Source of the DNA: Plantago major
Lineage: Eukaryota; Streptophyta; Magnoliopsida; Lamiales; Plantaginaceae
Length of the DNA: 64,000 nt
Direction: 5' to 3'
Assembly (NCBI GenBank): GCA_026545765.1
Contig: CM048841.1
Location: 69,314,217-69,378,216 of the forward strand
Part shown: positions 1 to 10,869 of the stretch, one piece after another
Numbering within the stretch: the stretch's first letter is position 1
How the letters are laid out: every line of letters begins with the position of its first letter
Notes under the pieces: generated by a model
What the model was told of the DNA's origin: nothing
Database searches by the model: none
The model's input: the letters and a program-made list of their open reading frames with translations, nothing else
Translations under genes and position numbers: made by a program

Positions 1-116
1 GGTGTTCATGTATGTAGATCACCCTTTCCAGCATCTGTCTTGTGCCAGATTAGATCTATAAAAGTCTAATAATTATATATAAAAGTCTAATAATTATAAT
101 GATCTGGAATCTGCAG

Positions 117-614
117 TATTCGTCTGTCGAAGAGGCTGTAGAGACCCGCAATGCTGTGTACAATCTCCAGTGGCCTCTTAATGGGGGACGTGCGCTGTTG
201 GCCGAATTTGTTGATCCTCAAGAAGTTAAAGAGCACGTAGAGGCACCTCTTCCATCTCCAGCAACTCCTGCAACTCCATCAAGCAGCACGACTCCAGCTT
301 CTAGAGAACATGTTTTGCGGCAGCAACTTCCGCCACCTTCTCTCCCAGCACCACCAGCCTTGGCCAATCCGCCCACAATTAGGGAGCGTTTGAATCCCTC
401 AAGGGATCCTTTATCCAGGGAACAGCCACTCCCAGTAAGGGATCGGCTAAACTTACCGCCACCTCCTCCACTTCCCGAGAAGGTTGAGCCGCCTATTGTT
501 ACTTTGGACGATCTATTCCGGAAAACCAAATCAATCCCTCGCATCTATTACTTGCCATTGTCTGACGAGCAAGTAGCTGCAAAGCTCAAGTCAAAGGGAA
601 ACGTCAGCCAGTAG
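117..614 (+). CDS. ACINUS-like protein, terminal exon only (gene starts before the window)
   Basis: This is the last exon of a gene related to ACINUS, the SAP/RRM protein that in plants and animals joins RNPS1/SR45 and SAP18 in the ASAP splicing-associated complex in the nucleus (family knowledge). The exon follows a CAG acceptor at 114-116 and opens in phase 0 inside the RRM-like fold (YSSVEEAVETRNAVYNLQWP, then AEFVDPQEVK). A long proline/serine-rich linker follows, and then the C-terminal RSB-type motif (TLDDLFRKTK...IYYLPLSDEQVAAKL) that contacts RNPS1 and SAP18 in the family. The stop is TAG at 612-614. Bases 1-116 are the end of the preceding intron, so the SAP domain and the first half of the RRM lie outside. 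A full paralogue lies on the same strand at 13561-16962; its last exon is shorter (417 against 498 nt) but ends in the same motif. Confidence 0.88.
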   Translation, partial: YSSVEEAVETRNAVYNLQWPLNGGRALLAEFVDPQEVKEHVEAPLPSPATPATPSSSTTPASREHVLRQQLPPPSLPAPPALANPPTIRERLNPSRDPLSREQPLPVRDRLNLPPPPPLPEKVEPPIVTLDDLFRKTKSIPRIYYLPLSDEQVAAKLKSKGNVSQ

Positions 615-1852
615 GCATTAATGGCCTGCACACTGAGGACAGATCTTTTCATCAGTTTTCTGGTGGATTGGTTAGTTAGAAAGGTAAAGGTAAGAAGTGT
701 ATTGTACTTGCGTGTTTGCAGGTCTGCAGGTATCGTTGGTAGGGAGTTGCAGGCAAAAGGAGGCACTGCTTTGTGCTGGTTGAATGAAGGATTTGTACTT
801 CCTTGAGGATTTATCATATTTTGAAGTTAGTACATGCCCAAACTTTAGGAGTGAGCTTTGGCTTGTGTTTCCCATTATCAAATCCTACATTTTGCAACAC
901 ACCAGTGGACCTCCAACTCTGACATCCCAACATTTGATCTATATTTATTTGATGCATTAGACTGACTTATCGAGGACATATTTGTTTTTATCACTAAATC
1001 TGTGAGGATGACATCTTGTTGGATTTGCTGGAGAATGATTGTACCTTTTTTATTTTGCTCTATGAGTTTATGTTTCCCTAGGAACTTATTTCCAGCATGT
1101 GATGAAGCGTAGGTTCGTTATGTCATGTAGAACAGATTTGTTTGCGGGTGACAGGACAGTGCTTTGTCAAAAATGTAGCACATGGCAAAGTATCGGTTTA
1201 GAGCATGATACTCCCAGAACAAATGCCTGGCTTCCGTTTTGTACAAATATCCAATGACGTACAACAATTTCGACCCATGATAATACAAATCCCCAACGCA
1301 ATACAGTAATACTCATGGAGGATGTTTATCTTAAGATGGAGGGGGTATGATATGAGTAGATAACACTCGACATGAGAGTCGGATAAATCTCCAAATCCAT
1401 GAGCTAATTTTTTTTTTACTGAATATGGGACTGACAGTATCATCCATACATATTTACATACCATCAAGTGTTTGGATACTCTCTTCATTTATATTATTCG
1501 GTTATTTTGGTAAAATATTTTACAAATATCGATCGTCATATTAAAATGTATGAGCTGTAATGACATAAAGTGTGAACTATATAATATTGTCGATATTTCT
1601 TAAAGCATTATATACTTATTCTTATATTAGCCGGTCCAAAATGTAGTTAATAGTGCAAGTCCTTCAACATGAATAGTTAATTGAAATTGTTACCAAAAAT
1701 GCAAAAATTGGGTGAATACTAGAATGGAAATTTTACATGGATAGTTAATTGAAACTGTTACCAAAAATGCAAAAATGGGGTGAATACTTAATGGAAATTT
1801 TAAAGGGTACGGTTGGAAAAATGGACATTTTCCTGTCCGCCCGTCCATCCAT
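615..1852. other. 3' UTR of the ACINUS-like gene, then spacer
   Basis: The first 200-250 bases resemble the sequence after the stop of the paralogue at 16963-17100 (both begin GCATT and share an AAAGGTAA...TTTGCAGGT stretch), so they are probably 3' UTR. Beyond about 900 I see AT-rich spacer with no convincing gene. Two near copies of a roughly 75-base sequence (GATAGTTAATTGAAA.TGTTACC) lie at about 1670-1740 and 1738-1805. Confidence 0.5.
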
Positions 1853-1853
1853 C

Positions 1854-1892
1854 ATTAATTAATTAATTAATTAATTAATTAATTAATTAATA
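1854..1892. repeat. (ATTA)n microsatellite
   Basis: An uninterrupted run of the 4-base unit ATTA, about ten copies, directly before a MITE end. Confidence 0.9.
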
Positions 1893-2060
1893 AGCTCTGT
1901 TCTCTTCGTCTGAACATGACTGATTTGAACTGAATGGATCTGAACTGAATTGAATTTATTTGTAGTATAAAAAACATCTAAGCAAAATTGAACAGAACTA
2001 GTTGGAATGAATCTGAACTGAACTGAAATTAATGAGTTTTCAGATGAAGAGAACAGAGCC
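1893..2060. mobile_element. Small MITE with terminal inverted repeats
   Basis: The left end GCTCTGTTCTCTTCGTCTGA is the inverse of the right end TCAGATGAAGAGAACAGAGC except for one base. The interior holds repeated GAACTGAA motifs. Both flanks show TA (1891-1892 and 2061-2062), which fits a TA target duplication, although a TAA/TAG reading (Tourist-like) is possible. A degraded relative lies at 18190-18345. Confidence 0.7.
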
Positions 2061-2162
2061 TAGGTCTCCTGGAAGACGATATTTAAATAATTTATGTTGT
2101 AAATAAAACCGTTGTTGTTATTAATCGAAACATCTATATGATCTCAACATTGATATTTCTTT

Positions 2163-3415
2163 TGTCATGCCCCAAAACCAAAATCACTTTAGCGCGACCG
2201 GCCGTCTATCGTGAGATGGGCTCACGCCAAGACGAAGTCTTCCTTTAATCCTCAATTACATAAAAATATCTCGGAGTGGTACAACAGAGCATCTAAAAAT
2301 CTCATATACAATAATATTACAAGTCCTCAATACCAAATAACAATCCCAACAGTACAAATATCTTATACAACACAATAGAAATCTCAGAGTCGCAGCACCT
2401 CCTAAACAGCGTTCACATATCCGTCATCTGACTACCGTCTCAACTCCAAAGTATCTTTTTACATATATATACACTCCGTTTTATATCAACATAGTCGAAA
2501 ATCGTTTTGCATGGAACACATGTCACACTTTTCAAAATTCACATTTAGCTCGAATCAAATACACTACGGGCACACAAACCGTGGTGGCACAAAGGCCGGC
2601 TTTCACATAACATATCCCCTAAAACAATAGGGTCACACACATTGGGAGTACTCCAAAGCACGACATTCCCCCGAAAGGGTCACACACTTCATAGGCATAT
2701 CGATGAGCATAAACGTACGTACACATAATCCATACTTTATAAAATCACTTTCACAAATCGCATGCACAGACAAAACATTTTGGAATACACATACTTGATC
2801 CTTTTTTTAAATAGACTATTATATCAGGTCCCATAACATGATATAATAACCATAATTTATTTTTCAATCGAAAACTATACATATATATACATTTTATATC
2901 GAAAGATAAAAACAAAAGTGTCAAGCGGGGAGTTCCCCTTACATTCATGTCCATAAATTGTAGTCGACTGATAAGTACTCAATTCGACCCTCTAGTCCAA
3001 CGTCAAACCTTTAACCTCCACCTCAGACATGGGAGAAAGAAACTAATTAATTAACTCCAAAACAGGCCAATATGTCATCTAATCTCATATATGTTTCACT
3101 GGTCATGGACTCATGGTAATCAAGTTGATAATTAACTCACCTGAACCAATTAATCTTCATCAACAAACCACCAGGTTGCCCTGCCTTTGTCTCCATCGAT
3201 GTCTACATCCATAAGCCTATTTCAGTACAAACATTGGGCCTCTCCAGTTTATTTCAGTCCAAACCCAGACAGATCCAATTACTATAGTCCGACTCAATTT
3301 AACGGTTCATAAAATAGTGACTAATCAAATCTCATATATCCACTCGAGTTCATAAAAGTTCTCGTCTCCAAATTAAATCAAATAGACGGTCTAATAAAAT
3401 TTTCGGGATTTTACA
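2163..3415. mobile_element. Solo LTR of a retrotransposon, probably Ty3/gypsy
   Basis: The element begins TGTCATGCCCC and ends GGGATTTTACA, and it is flanked by a perfect 5-bp target duplication TCTTT (2158-2162 and 3416-3420). No coding sequence or second LTR is present, so this is a solo LTR left by recombination between two LTRs. I place it in gypsy from the look of its ends; no coding part is left to confirm that. Confidence 0.8.
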
Positions 3416-3420
3416 TCTTT

Positions 3421-3849
3421 CTTCCATATGGCACAAGAATCCATTCATTAAGAACATATGCATTTTGGATAATGACATGGATGCTAATAACATAGTTTAT
3501 CTAGAGATGCCGTCCCGGTCAAAACTTCACATTTTACCATTTTAGTTGTTCCACATAAAACTTTTCATTTTCATTTTTTGTAATGAGACCACATATCCTA
3601 ACTAATAAATACTCTCATAATACATTTTTATTTACAACTTAACGACCCACTATTGTTTTTTATTCATTCTTTATTCTTTCTTTATTTAAATTATACTCAA
3701 CTTTGTACTTGATCAATCAACTATTAATCATTCTTTATTAGATTTTCATTTGAATAAAATCCAATAATCTTATTTTCTTATTTGGTTGACAAAAAAATCA
3801 AACAAGAATCTATTTCCGGTGCGGAGGAGGAAGTAATTTGAATTACTAT
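3421..3849. other. AT-rich spacer
   Basis: No gene, repeat array or terminal repeat was recognised here. Confidence 0.5.
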
Positions 3850-3851
3850 TA

Positions 3852-4060
3852 CTTCCTCCGTTCTGGAACAAGTTTCCCACTTTGACCTTTTGCGGTCAAA
3901 CTTTTTTCAACTTTGACTACGAATTAATCTTAAACCGCACATGTAAAATGTTAATTAAATTATATAATGAAAATTTAGCCCAATATTAATTCGTAGTCAA
4001 AGTTGGAAAAGTTTGACTGCAAAAAGTCAATGTGAGAAACTTGTTCCGGGACGGAGGAAG
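3852..4060. mobile_element. Stowaway-type MITE
   Basis: Terminal inverted repeats begin CTTCCTCCGTTCTGGAACAA and end TTGTTCCGGGACGGAGGAAG. A TA target duplication lies at 3850-3851 and 4061-4062. The two halves are also complementary around TTTGACTACGAATTAAT, giving a long imperfect foldback typical of Stowaway elements. Confidence 0.88.
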
Positions 4061-4139
4061 TACAATTTATTCCATTCAGGGCGGGCTCAAGTTTTCAGGG
4101 GCCCTGTGCAAATTTAATATCTTTGTAGATCATTGCCCC

Positions 4140-4411
4140 CTCTGTCTCAAAACAAATATAATGTACGGGGGATAATGAGAACTAAAAAAAAAATCATAAT
4201 AATGTGGAGTTTATTTGGCTTACAATTACATTACATTAATGCTATGATTTAGATCTTTAATTAGTTTAATTAGACAAATTAATTAATGACATTTTATTTA
4301 AATAAAATGTAAGTTGGAGAGATAAATTGTTGTAAAAAAACCAAAAACATTATATTTGTAATGAGACAAATATAATGGAATACGAGATATATTTGTTCTC
4401 GTATAGATGGA
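4140..4411. mobile_element. Degenerate Stowaway-like MITE
   Basis: The left end has TGTCTCAAAACAAATATAAT, and the right part (about 4348-4370) carries its inverse with two mismatches. The right end runs into GATGGAG|TA, as in Stowaway ends. The left TA is not clear. Confidence 0.45.
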
Positions 4412-4569
4412 GTATATTTTATACACAAAGTCTTGGGAGAAACGGTCTTTAGTTAATTTAATTAGAAACGGGACCAATTTGCAATTTGCCATTAAACATG
4501 TGTTTTTCGCGGATCCGGGTCAGTATCGTTTTTTGCGGATCCTCTCGCGGATCCGCGAAAAGGATCCTC

Positions 4570-4925
4570 TCGCGCTTTGATATCATAGCTTTTTGAGTTG
4601 AGATCATAGCTGTTTTAGTTGAGATCATAGTCTGTGTTGATATCATAGTGTTTTTAGTTGAGATCATAGTGTTTGGTTTGATATCATAGTTTTTTGAGTT
4701 GACATCATAGTTTTTTAGTTTGAGATAATAGAGAATATAGATGAGATCATATAATATAATGTTGATATCACATACATGATCCAAGTGAATGAAATCATAC
4801 GTAATTATAAAAGGATCATAGAGAATATAACAGAGATCATAGTGATTATAATAGAGATCATGGTCAATATAGTAGAGTACATATTGAAATTATATCAATT
4901 GTTATATAGCAGAGAACATAGTGTT
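4570..4925. repeat. Minisatellite of GAGATCATAG units, block 1
   Basis: A head-to-tail series of about 20-22 bases per unit built on GAGATCATAG or GATATCATAG, with T-rich spacers that change to ATATAAC-type spacers toward the right. A roughly 85-base segment at about 4743-4830 recurs almost unchanged at 5515-5600 (offset 772), so part of the block was duplicated. Confidence 0.8.
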
Positions 4926-4961
4926 CATATCAATTGTTTGTTTGGAAGCTTGTCTCTAAAC

Positions 4962-5231
4962 TCAGTTGTTATAGGCTTTTTTCCTTTCAAACTTGTCCTT
5001 GACTCTTTGTGTAAAGTCTGGATCGCGTACAATTGTTGAACCAAAGCTTGTGGATGCCTTTGATGTTTTTGATGTGTTATGGTCTGTTGAGTTCGGTATA
5101 TCTTTGAAGGTTGATGCTTCAATTATAGCTTTGATTGCTAGTAAGTCACGTTGGTACCCATCATCTAGTATTCTTCTAGCATCCATGTTCCCTTCTGACT
5201 TCAATACCAGTTCGGTGTAGTTTCTGTTCAT
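4962..5231 (-). other. Open reading frame of unknown origin between two minisatellite blocks
   Basis: The minus strand is open for 89 codons from an ATG at 5231. The product is hydrophilic (begins MNRNYTELVLKSEGN, with a serine/threonine-rich middle and a lysine-rich end). The base composition differs from the surrounding ATCATAG repeats. It could be a fragment of the coding part of a DNA transposon (FAR1/Mutator-like is a guess), but I recognise no domain. Another frame of the same DNA is also open, so its coding status is unsure. Confidence 0.3.
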
Positions 5232-5285
5232 TATCTGTCTCCAAGCAATGCATTTCTGTAAATTTGTTGAAACAATTTTACTGAG

Positions 5286-5775
5286 AACATACTAGAAGTA
5301 ATAGAGATCATGGCATAATTAATTTAGATCATAGTGACTACAAATGAGATCATAGAGAATATAACTGAGATCATATCCAACATAACTGAGATCATAGCGT
5401 ATATTACTGAGATCATAGTGATTATAACTGAGTTAATAGTGAATATAGGTGAGATCATAGTTTATATAGCTGAGATCATAGAGACTATAGCTGAGATCAT
5501 AGAGAATATAGATGTGATCATATAATATAATGTTGATATCACATACATGATCCAAGTGAATGAAATCATACGTAATTATAAAAGGATCAAGAGAATATAA
5601 CAGAGATCATAGTGATTATAACTGAGATCATAGTGAATATAGGTGAGATCATAGTTTATATAGCTGAGATCATAGAGACTATAGCTGAGATCATAGAGAA
5701 ATATGATTTAAACACAGAACATAGTAGTTTTTTGCAGAGATCATGGTGATTTAAACAGAGAACATATAGCTAGTT
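5286..5775. repeat. Minisatellite of GAGATCATAG units, block 2
   Basis: Roughly 20 units of about 21 bases (ACTGAGATCATAGnnnATAT) run from 5286 to about 5775, in the same orientation as block 1, and they degrade to GAACATAG toward the right. Confidence 0.85.
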
Positions 5776-5849
5776 ACATAGAACATGTACCTGTTGTTTG
5801 AATCTCTAGAGGATCATCCATATTTGTAGTTTCAGTAGTTGAAGCTGAT

Positions 5850-6370
5850 TCTGGCATCTATGAACAACAACGAACATATATAGCAATGAGATATTGTTGT
5901 GCGAACAATAATAGCAATGAAAAACGATGAAAATAGCTTCGAATAGAGATTACCTCCGTTTTCGATCGCGTTTTTTGCAGAATAACAATGTATATTATCA
6001 GCTGGCAGTTTCTACAGGTAGATCGTCTATGAACAACAATGAATATATATAGTAATGAGAGATCGTTGTATGAACAGTAACAAAAAACGATTATAATCTA
6101 TGAAATTAGCTACGAACAGAGATTTACCTTCTTTTTTTATCCCTGTAGCTGGCCCTTGGTTGCAAAATCATGTTGATCGTTGATTTTTGATCGGAAAATC
6201 AGGTAGATCGGATGGTTTTTTCGATCCCGTAGCTGGCCCTTGGTTGGGAGAATCGTAGTGAGAGAATTCTAGAGAGAGAAAGTTACGTGAGCTGAAAGCT
6301 AATAAATGAAGGTGTTTGAGCTGAAAGAAACGGGTTATATCATTAATGTATGGATCCATTTGTAAAGATC
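5850..6370. repeat. Imperfectly duplicated segments right of the minisatellite
   Basis: CTATGAACAACAA.GAA.ATATA.AG recurs at about 5857 and 6027, and GTAGCTGGCCCTTGGTTG recurs at about 6147 and 6227, with TAGTTGGCCCTTGGTCG at about 6373. This looks like the end region of a decayed DNA transposon that also includes the minisatellite blocks. No transposase was recognised. Confidence 0.45.
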
Positions 6371-6379
6371 CAGTAGTTG

Positions 6380-6890
6380 GCCCTTGGTCGGGTGGGTTTT
6401 AGAAACTAGTTTTGATTTGGGGTTAATATGTAATATTAGAAACTATCTTTCTATGTCTATATCTAAGGGTTGTTTCTTAGGAAACACACTCTATTTTATA
6501 ACGGGAAGTTATGTTTATATCATTTTTCATATTCTCATTTTTAAATATAGTGTTTTAATTGAATGAATAATGTATCGGCTTAAATAAATGTGAATGATTT
6601 AAGTAAATATTATAGTGTGTGACATTAAATGTGTATATGTTTTTAAATGGTTTGTTTCAGTTAATTCAAAATGATCATTTTTCAATGCTTATAAATCATT
6701 ATATAGAAACTAATTGAATTTTATTGAACATACTAAAACATAAAAATAATTAAACAATACATTTTGAAGGGTAAACAATACATAACCAATATAACAACTT
6801 TGAAAGAAACTTACAAATGTCTTGTTTTGTTATGGACACGGAGGAAAGAGATGAAAATTCATATATTATGTAAAGCACAAGGGACTAAAC
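6380..6890. other. AT-rich spacer
   Basis: No gene or clear repeat was seen. Confidence 0.45.
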
Positions 6891-6895
6891 CTCAC

Positions 6896-7640
6896 TAGAT
6901 TCATTCAGTCCTACGTGGAATTTTGTAGAATTAGTTGTAATTTAGCCAGTATATATTTCATTGTTATTTTTGGTATGTTGACTGTATATATATAGTTTTT
7001 AAAATCTCATATAAATTTATCTACAAAAATCCGAAAAATATTTTGAACATATATTTGAGTTCGCCATGACAAGACGAATCCATATACAACAATCTTGAAT
7101 ACTATTACACCACATTCATTCAGTTCTACGTGGAATTTTGTAAAATTAGTTGTATTTTAGCCAGTATATATTTCATTGATATATTTTGTATGTTGACTGT
7201 ATATATAGTTTTTATTAAATCTCATATAGCTTTATCTACAAAAATACGAAAAATATTTTGAACATATATTTGAATTCGCCATGACATGACGAATCCATAA
7301 GACACCAATCTTGCATACTATTATTAATTAAATAAATTATTTTATTCATTAAAGTAGTAATTAAATTTATTAGATAAGAAAAAATGAAATAATGAAATTT
7401 TAAAAATAGATCATTTATTAAATTAATTCAATCCTACGTGGAATTTGTGAAATTAGTTGCATTTTCAACCAGTATATCTTTCAAAGTTTAATTTTTGTAA
7501 GTTGACTGCATATATAGTTTTTATTAAATCTCATATAAACTTATCTACAAAACCCCGAAAAATATTTTAAACATATATTTGAATTCACCGTGACAAGACG
7601 AATCCATAACTAGACACCAATCTAGATTATTATTATTATT
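6896..7640. repeat. Three copies of a 215-310-base repeat
   Basis: Three direct copies start near 6896, 7114 and 7424. Each runs from CTACGTGGAATTTTG (CTACGTGG at 6911, 7126 and 7434), through a TATATATAGTTTTTA.TAAATCTCATATA segment, to GACAAGACGAATCCATA. A fourth partial copy follows a Helitron-like hairpin at about 8990-9115. They are probably remnants of related Helitron-like elements. Confidence 0.75.
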
Positions 7641-7924
7641 ATTAATTAATTAATTAATTAAATATTTTTTTAGGCTAAAATAAAATATAAATTTATTAAA
7701 TAAGATAAAATAAAATAATGGAATTTTAAAAATAAAGCACAGTCCGAATAGGGGACGAGAACTTTGTTCCATGAAGTTTTGTCAGGTTAAACGTGAGGCT
7801 AATGTTTTAGTGCTTAGATTATCAGTTGGGTGTTCTTATATAATAATATCATATACTAATATATAAAGTTGATGGGCTAAATCCCACCAAATTCATTCAA
7901 ATTCCAGCCATCCTACTTGAAATT

Positions 7925-8900
7925 TTGATATGGTTGAACATAGTCCGAATAGGGGAACGTATTAGTGTTGTTACTAGGGATCATGAAGGCAAGGTTATTG
8001 CTTGGTGACAAAATTTTATGTCTTATGGTTGCTAAAAATGCGAAAGGTTGGCCAGCCAAATTTATAACTAAATTTGTTTGAGATTTTGAGTGGCTACATG
8101 TAGTATTAATTGAAAGATATTGTTCTTTGGTGATTAAATCTCTTAAATCGACAAATTTTAGCTTTGACCCATTTGTTTCACTTTTCAAAGAAATTCAGGT
8201 ATCCGATAAAGAATTTTATTCCATGAAGTTTTGTCAGGTTAAACGTGAGGCTAACGTTTTAGCCTATGTTATGAAACCCGGCGGGTTGATCCGGTTCAAC
8301 CGCGACTCGGAGGGGGGGTCCGGGCCGAAAACCCCCCAAAATCGGAAAAAATCGGGTTTTTGTAAAAATCCGGTTAAAAACCGGTTCCACCCGGTAAAAA
8401 CCCGGTTCCACCCGGGTTTCTAAAAAAAAAAAAAATCAAAAAATCAAAAAACCCCAATCACAACAAAAGCCCTAATCGCTCAGTTCCTTTTCCTTTTCAG
8501 TCTTCTTCCTTTTCCTTTTTTGCGGCTCATTCTTCTCCCGTTCTTCTCCCGTGCTTTAATGTTATTTGTTATTTTGAACTCAATGTTATGGAGTTATGGT
8601 GACTTTGTGTTTGGAATTGAGGCATATGTCGTTTATGCAATGTTTTCTATCTTTTTTTTAGGTAAAAAATGTATATGTTGAATTTTTAAGGCATACATTA
8701 TGTTTTATTTTTAAAAATATTTTTTATAGGTAGACCTGAGTTGACCCGGTTGAACCTCCTACAGTAGGTAGGCCGGGTCAACGTCCGGGTCCGAGTTTCA
8801 AAACACAGTTTTAGCACATAGATTACCAGTTGGATGTTTTTATGATGATGTTGGTTTGGTAGATTTGTATTATCCATACCAAGATCGTTATGTGGGGAGC
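7925..8900 (+). pseudogene. RNase H-fold (RVT_3-type) domain pseudogene, split by an hAT MITE
   Basis: Translated fragments in several frames read like the plant RNase H-like domain often found with non-LTR retrotransposons: a TRDHEGKVIAW block at about 7975-8010, LERYCSLVIKSLKSTNFSFD at about 8110-8170, and CQVKREANVLA at about 8230-8262, corresponding to the family's ESD...VKREAN..AH region. Stops and frameshifts interrupt it. The reading is broken at 8264 by the MITE and resumes at 8808 (LPVGCFYDDVG). A shorter copy of the region around KREANVL, without the MITE, lies at 7741-7840. Confidence 0.6.
8264..8807. mobile_element. hAT-type MITE with 8-bp target duplication
   Basis: The 544-base insert is flanked by identical GTTTTAGC (8256-8263 and 8808-8815). 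Its ends are inverted (TGTTATGAAACCCGG at the left, CCGAGTTTCAAAACACA at the right). The interior is GC-rich near the ends with repeated CCGGGT and CCGGTT. An uninterrupted copy of the target sequence at 7741-7850 confirms the junctions. It has no transposase and is therefore non-autonomous. Confidence 0.85.
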
Positions 8901-9309
8901 ACATACCAGCCCAGGGGTTATCTCGATTAATTAATTTTGTCCTCCCATTTTTATTTATTATTAAACGTAAACTATATCGCGGCATCGCCACGGGAATTTT
9001 GTGGAATTAGTTACATTTTCAGCCAGTATATCTTTCACTGTTTATTTTTTTGTATATTGGTTGCATATATAGTATAAATTTATATACAAAACTTCGAAAA
9101 TATTTTGAATCCAGATCATACATTTTTCTATACATGTTTACTAAGTTATGACAATTAACAAGAGCGAGGACCACTCTACACTGGTATTCCCGGGTTCTAT
9201 CCAGCCTGAATTCAAACCCGTTTGGAATAATGATGTCAAGACTCAAACCCATACATACATTTGTGACAATACACAAACCGCAACATTTTATGTTTAAGTT
9301 AGTGAAAAA

Positions 9310-10845
9310 TGTTAGGAATATCTGTTTAGATTTTGATCAGCAACCTAATGACTTATCTTAGCTCAGAAAGGTAACTAGTACTCTTAGTTCACTTAAACTT
9401 TGTAAAAGAGGAAGTTTACTGAGTATGTTAGTCTAGCAAATCTTATATAAGATGTTAGGTTTCTGAATGTAATTTTTATATCCTTGAGGAAGACCAAAAA
9501 GAAGGCATCCAACAGAAGAGTTCAATGTATTGAAGATTCGAAGACTGCTCAAGATTGCTGAAGACTAAGGAGATTGGTCTCCTCAGATTCCTACTCCCAG
9601 ATACCTTGAAGAAACAAGTGTTTTTCAATAAACAAGTTTCACAAAAGATATTTGAGAACACGAGGTTACTGAGTAAGGAAAAGTGCCCACAGAAACCCAC
9701 GCTCAGATACCTTGGATAAAAATATAGTTCTGGGAAACAATGTTTCAATAGGTATCTGGAGAAGTGAAGGTCTCTGGAAAAGGACAAAAATAGTACAGTG
9801 CAATAAATGCACAGACAGAGACATCTGAACAAAAGAGGAAATCTCTGAAAAGAGACAATGTGTTCTGCAGTACTATTTACAGATATCAATAATTTGAATT
9901 TCATTGTGCTTAACGGATACTATTTCAAACGGCATGATTTTCAACTATAAATATATCACCACTTAGAATGCTTGAAAACACACCTTGAACTAACACACAG
10001 AACTTACACATCTATGAACTTAGTCATTCAAGCATACCAAGCTCTTGAATTCTAAGTAGCACGAAAGTTCTAAGTGTCCTGATCCTTAACAAGCATTGCT
10101 ATCTGTGAAGGAGTTTAATCAAAAGATCAAGTATCTGGGATTCATTCTCTAGAACATTTAACATAGACTTGGTTCAGTAAAGAACATATCACCACACATT
10201 GTGAAGTGTGTTAAGTGATTCTTGTTCTATAGAGTAGTCCTACATAACTGAGGAAGTTATTAAGACTACTAACCTGGCAAACTAACTTAACAAACACCAC
10301 ACACGGCGTGGAGTACAGGAAGTACTTAGTTTGGGAAACTAAGGAACAACTCCAAGGTTACTGAGCACATGAAGTACTTAGTTTGTGAAACTAAGGAATA
10401 GCTCAAAGGTTTCTGAGTACAAGAAGTACTTGGCTGAGAAAGTCGGGGAATAACTCAGGGGGAACACTTGGTTGGGAACCTAGTGTAAAAGGAAATCAAG
10501 GGATAGGATTATTGTAAGGAGAACTCAATATCTATCTTAGTGAATTTCAAGTCCTGAGAAAGGGCGAGTGGATTAGTTGAGGGATTACGCCACCCTCAGA
10601 TACCACTATAAAGATCTGTGTTATTTACTTTCTGCAACTTATTAATTGCTTTATTTACCTTGCTGAGTATTTACACACTTATATCTTGCAAAACACGTGC
10701 ACTTATCACATAGAAAGTCTTCTGCTCTCTGAATATAAGTATCAGATATCTTCACACATATCTGAGAAACTATTTTATCGTCAAAAGTTTTAAAAGACTA
10801 TTCACCCCCCTCTAGTCTTTTACTTTGTCGTTATCTGGACCAACA
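9310..10845 (+). mobile_element. Solo LTR of the SIRE-like Copia family
   Basis: It runs from TGTTAGGAATATC to TCTGGACCAACA and matches, over its whole length with small differences, the 5' LTR of the element at 52626. It has a TATA box TATAAATA at 9946-9953 and four hairpins at about 10325-10485. No primer-binding site or coding region follows, so it is a solo LTR. The flanks read AAAAA and AAAAG, which is compatible with an imperfect 5-bp duplication. Confidence 0.85.
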
Positions 10846-10869
10846 AAAAGTCTCCGCGAGGGGTGGGTG

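Noticed and set aside
218..544. Open frame on the minus strand across the ACINUS-like last exon
   Set aside because: Antisense shadow of a proline/serine-rich coding exon; glycine-rich and without family features.
684..721. Intron in the 3' UTR of both ACINUS-like genes (GTAA...TTGCAG)
   Set aside because: The interval is only about 38 bases in both copies, too short for plant splicing.
1198..1488. 96-codon minus-strand open frame
   Set aside because: No recognisable features and no supporting copy elsewhere in the window.
4570..5775. CRISPR-like array
   Set aside because: Units are contiguous degenerate minisatellite copies without unique spacers of constant length, and the DNA is plant nuclear.
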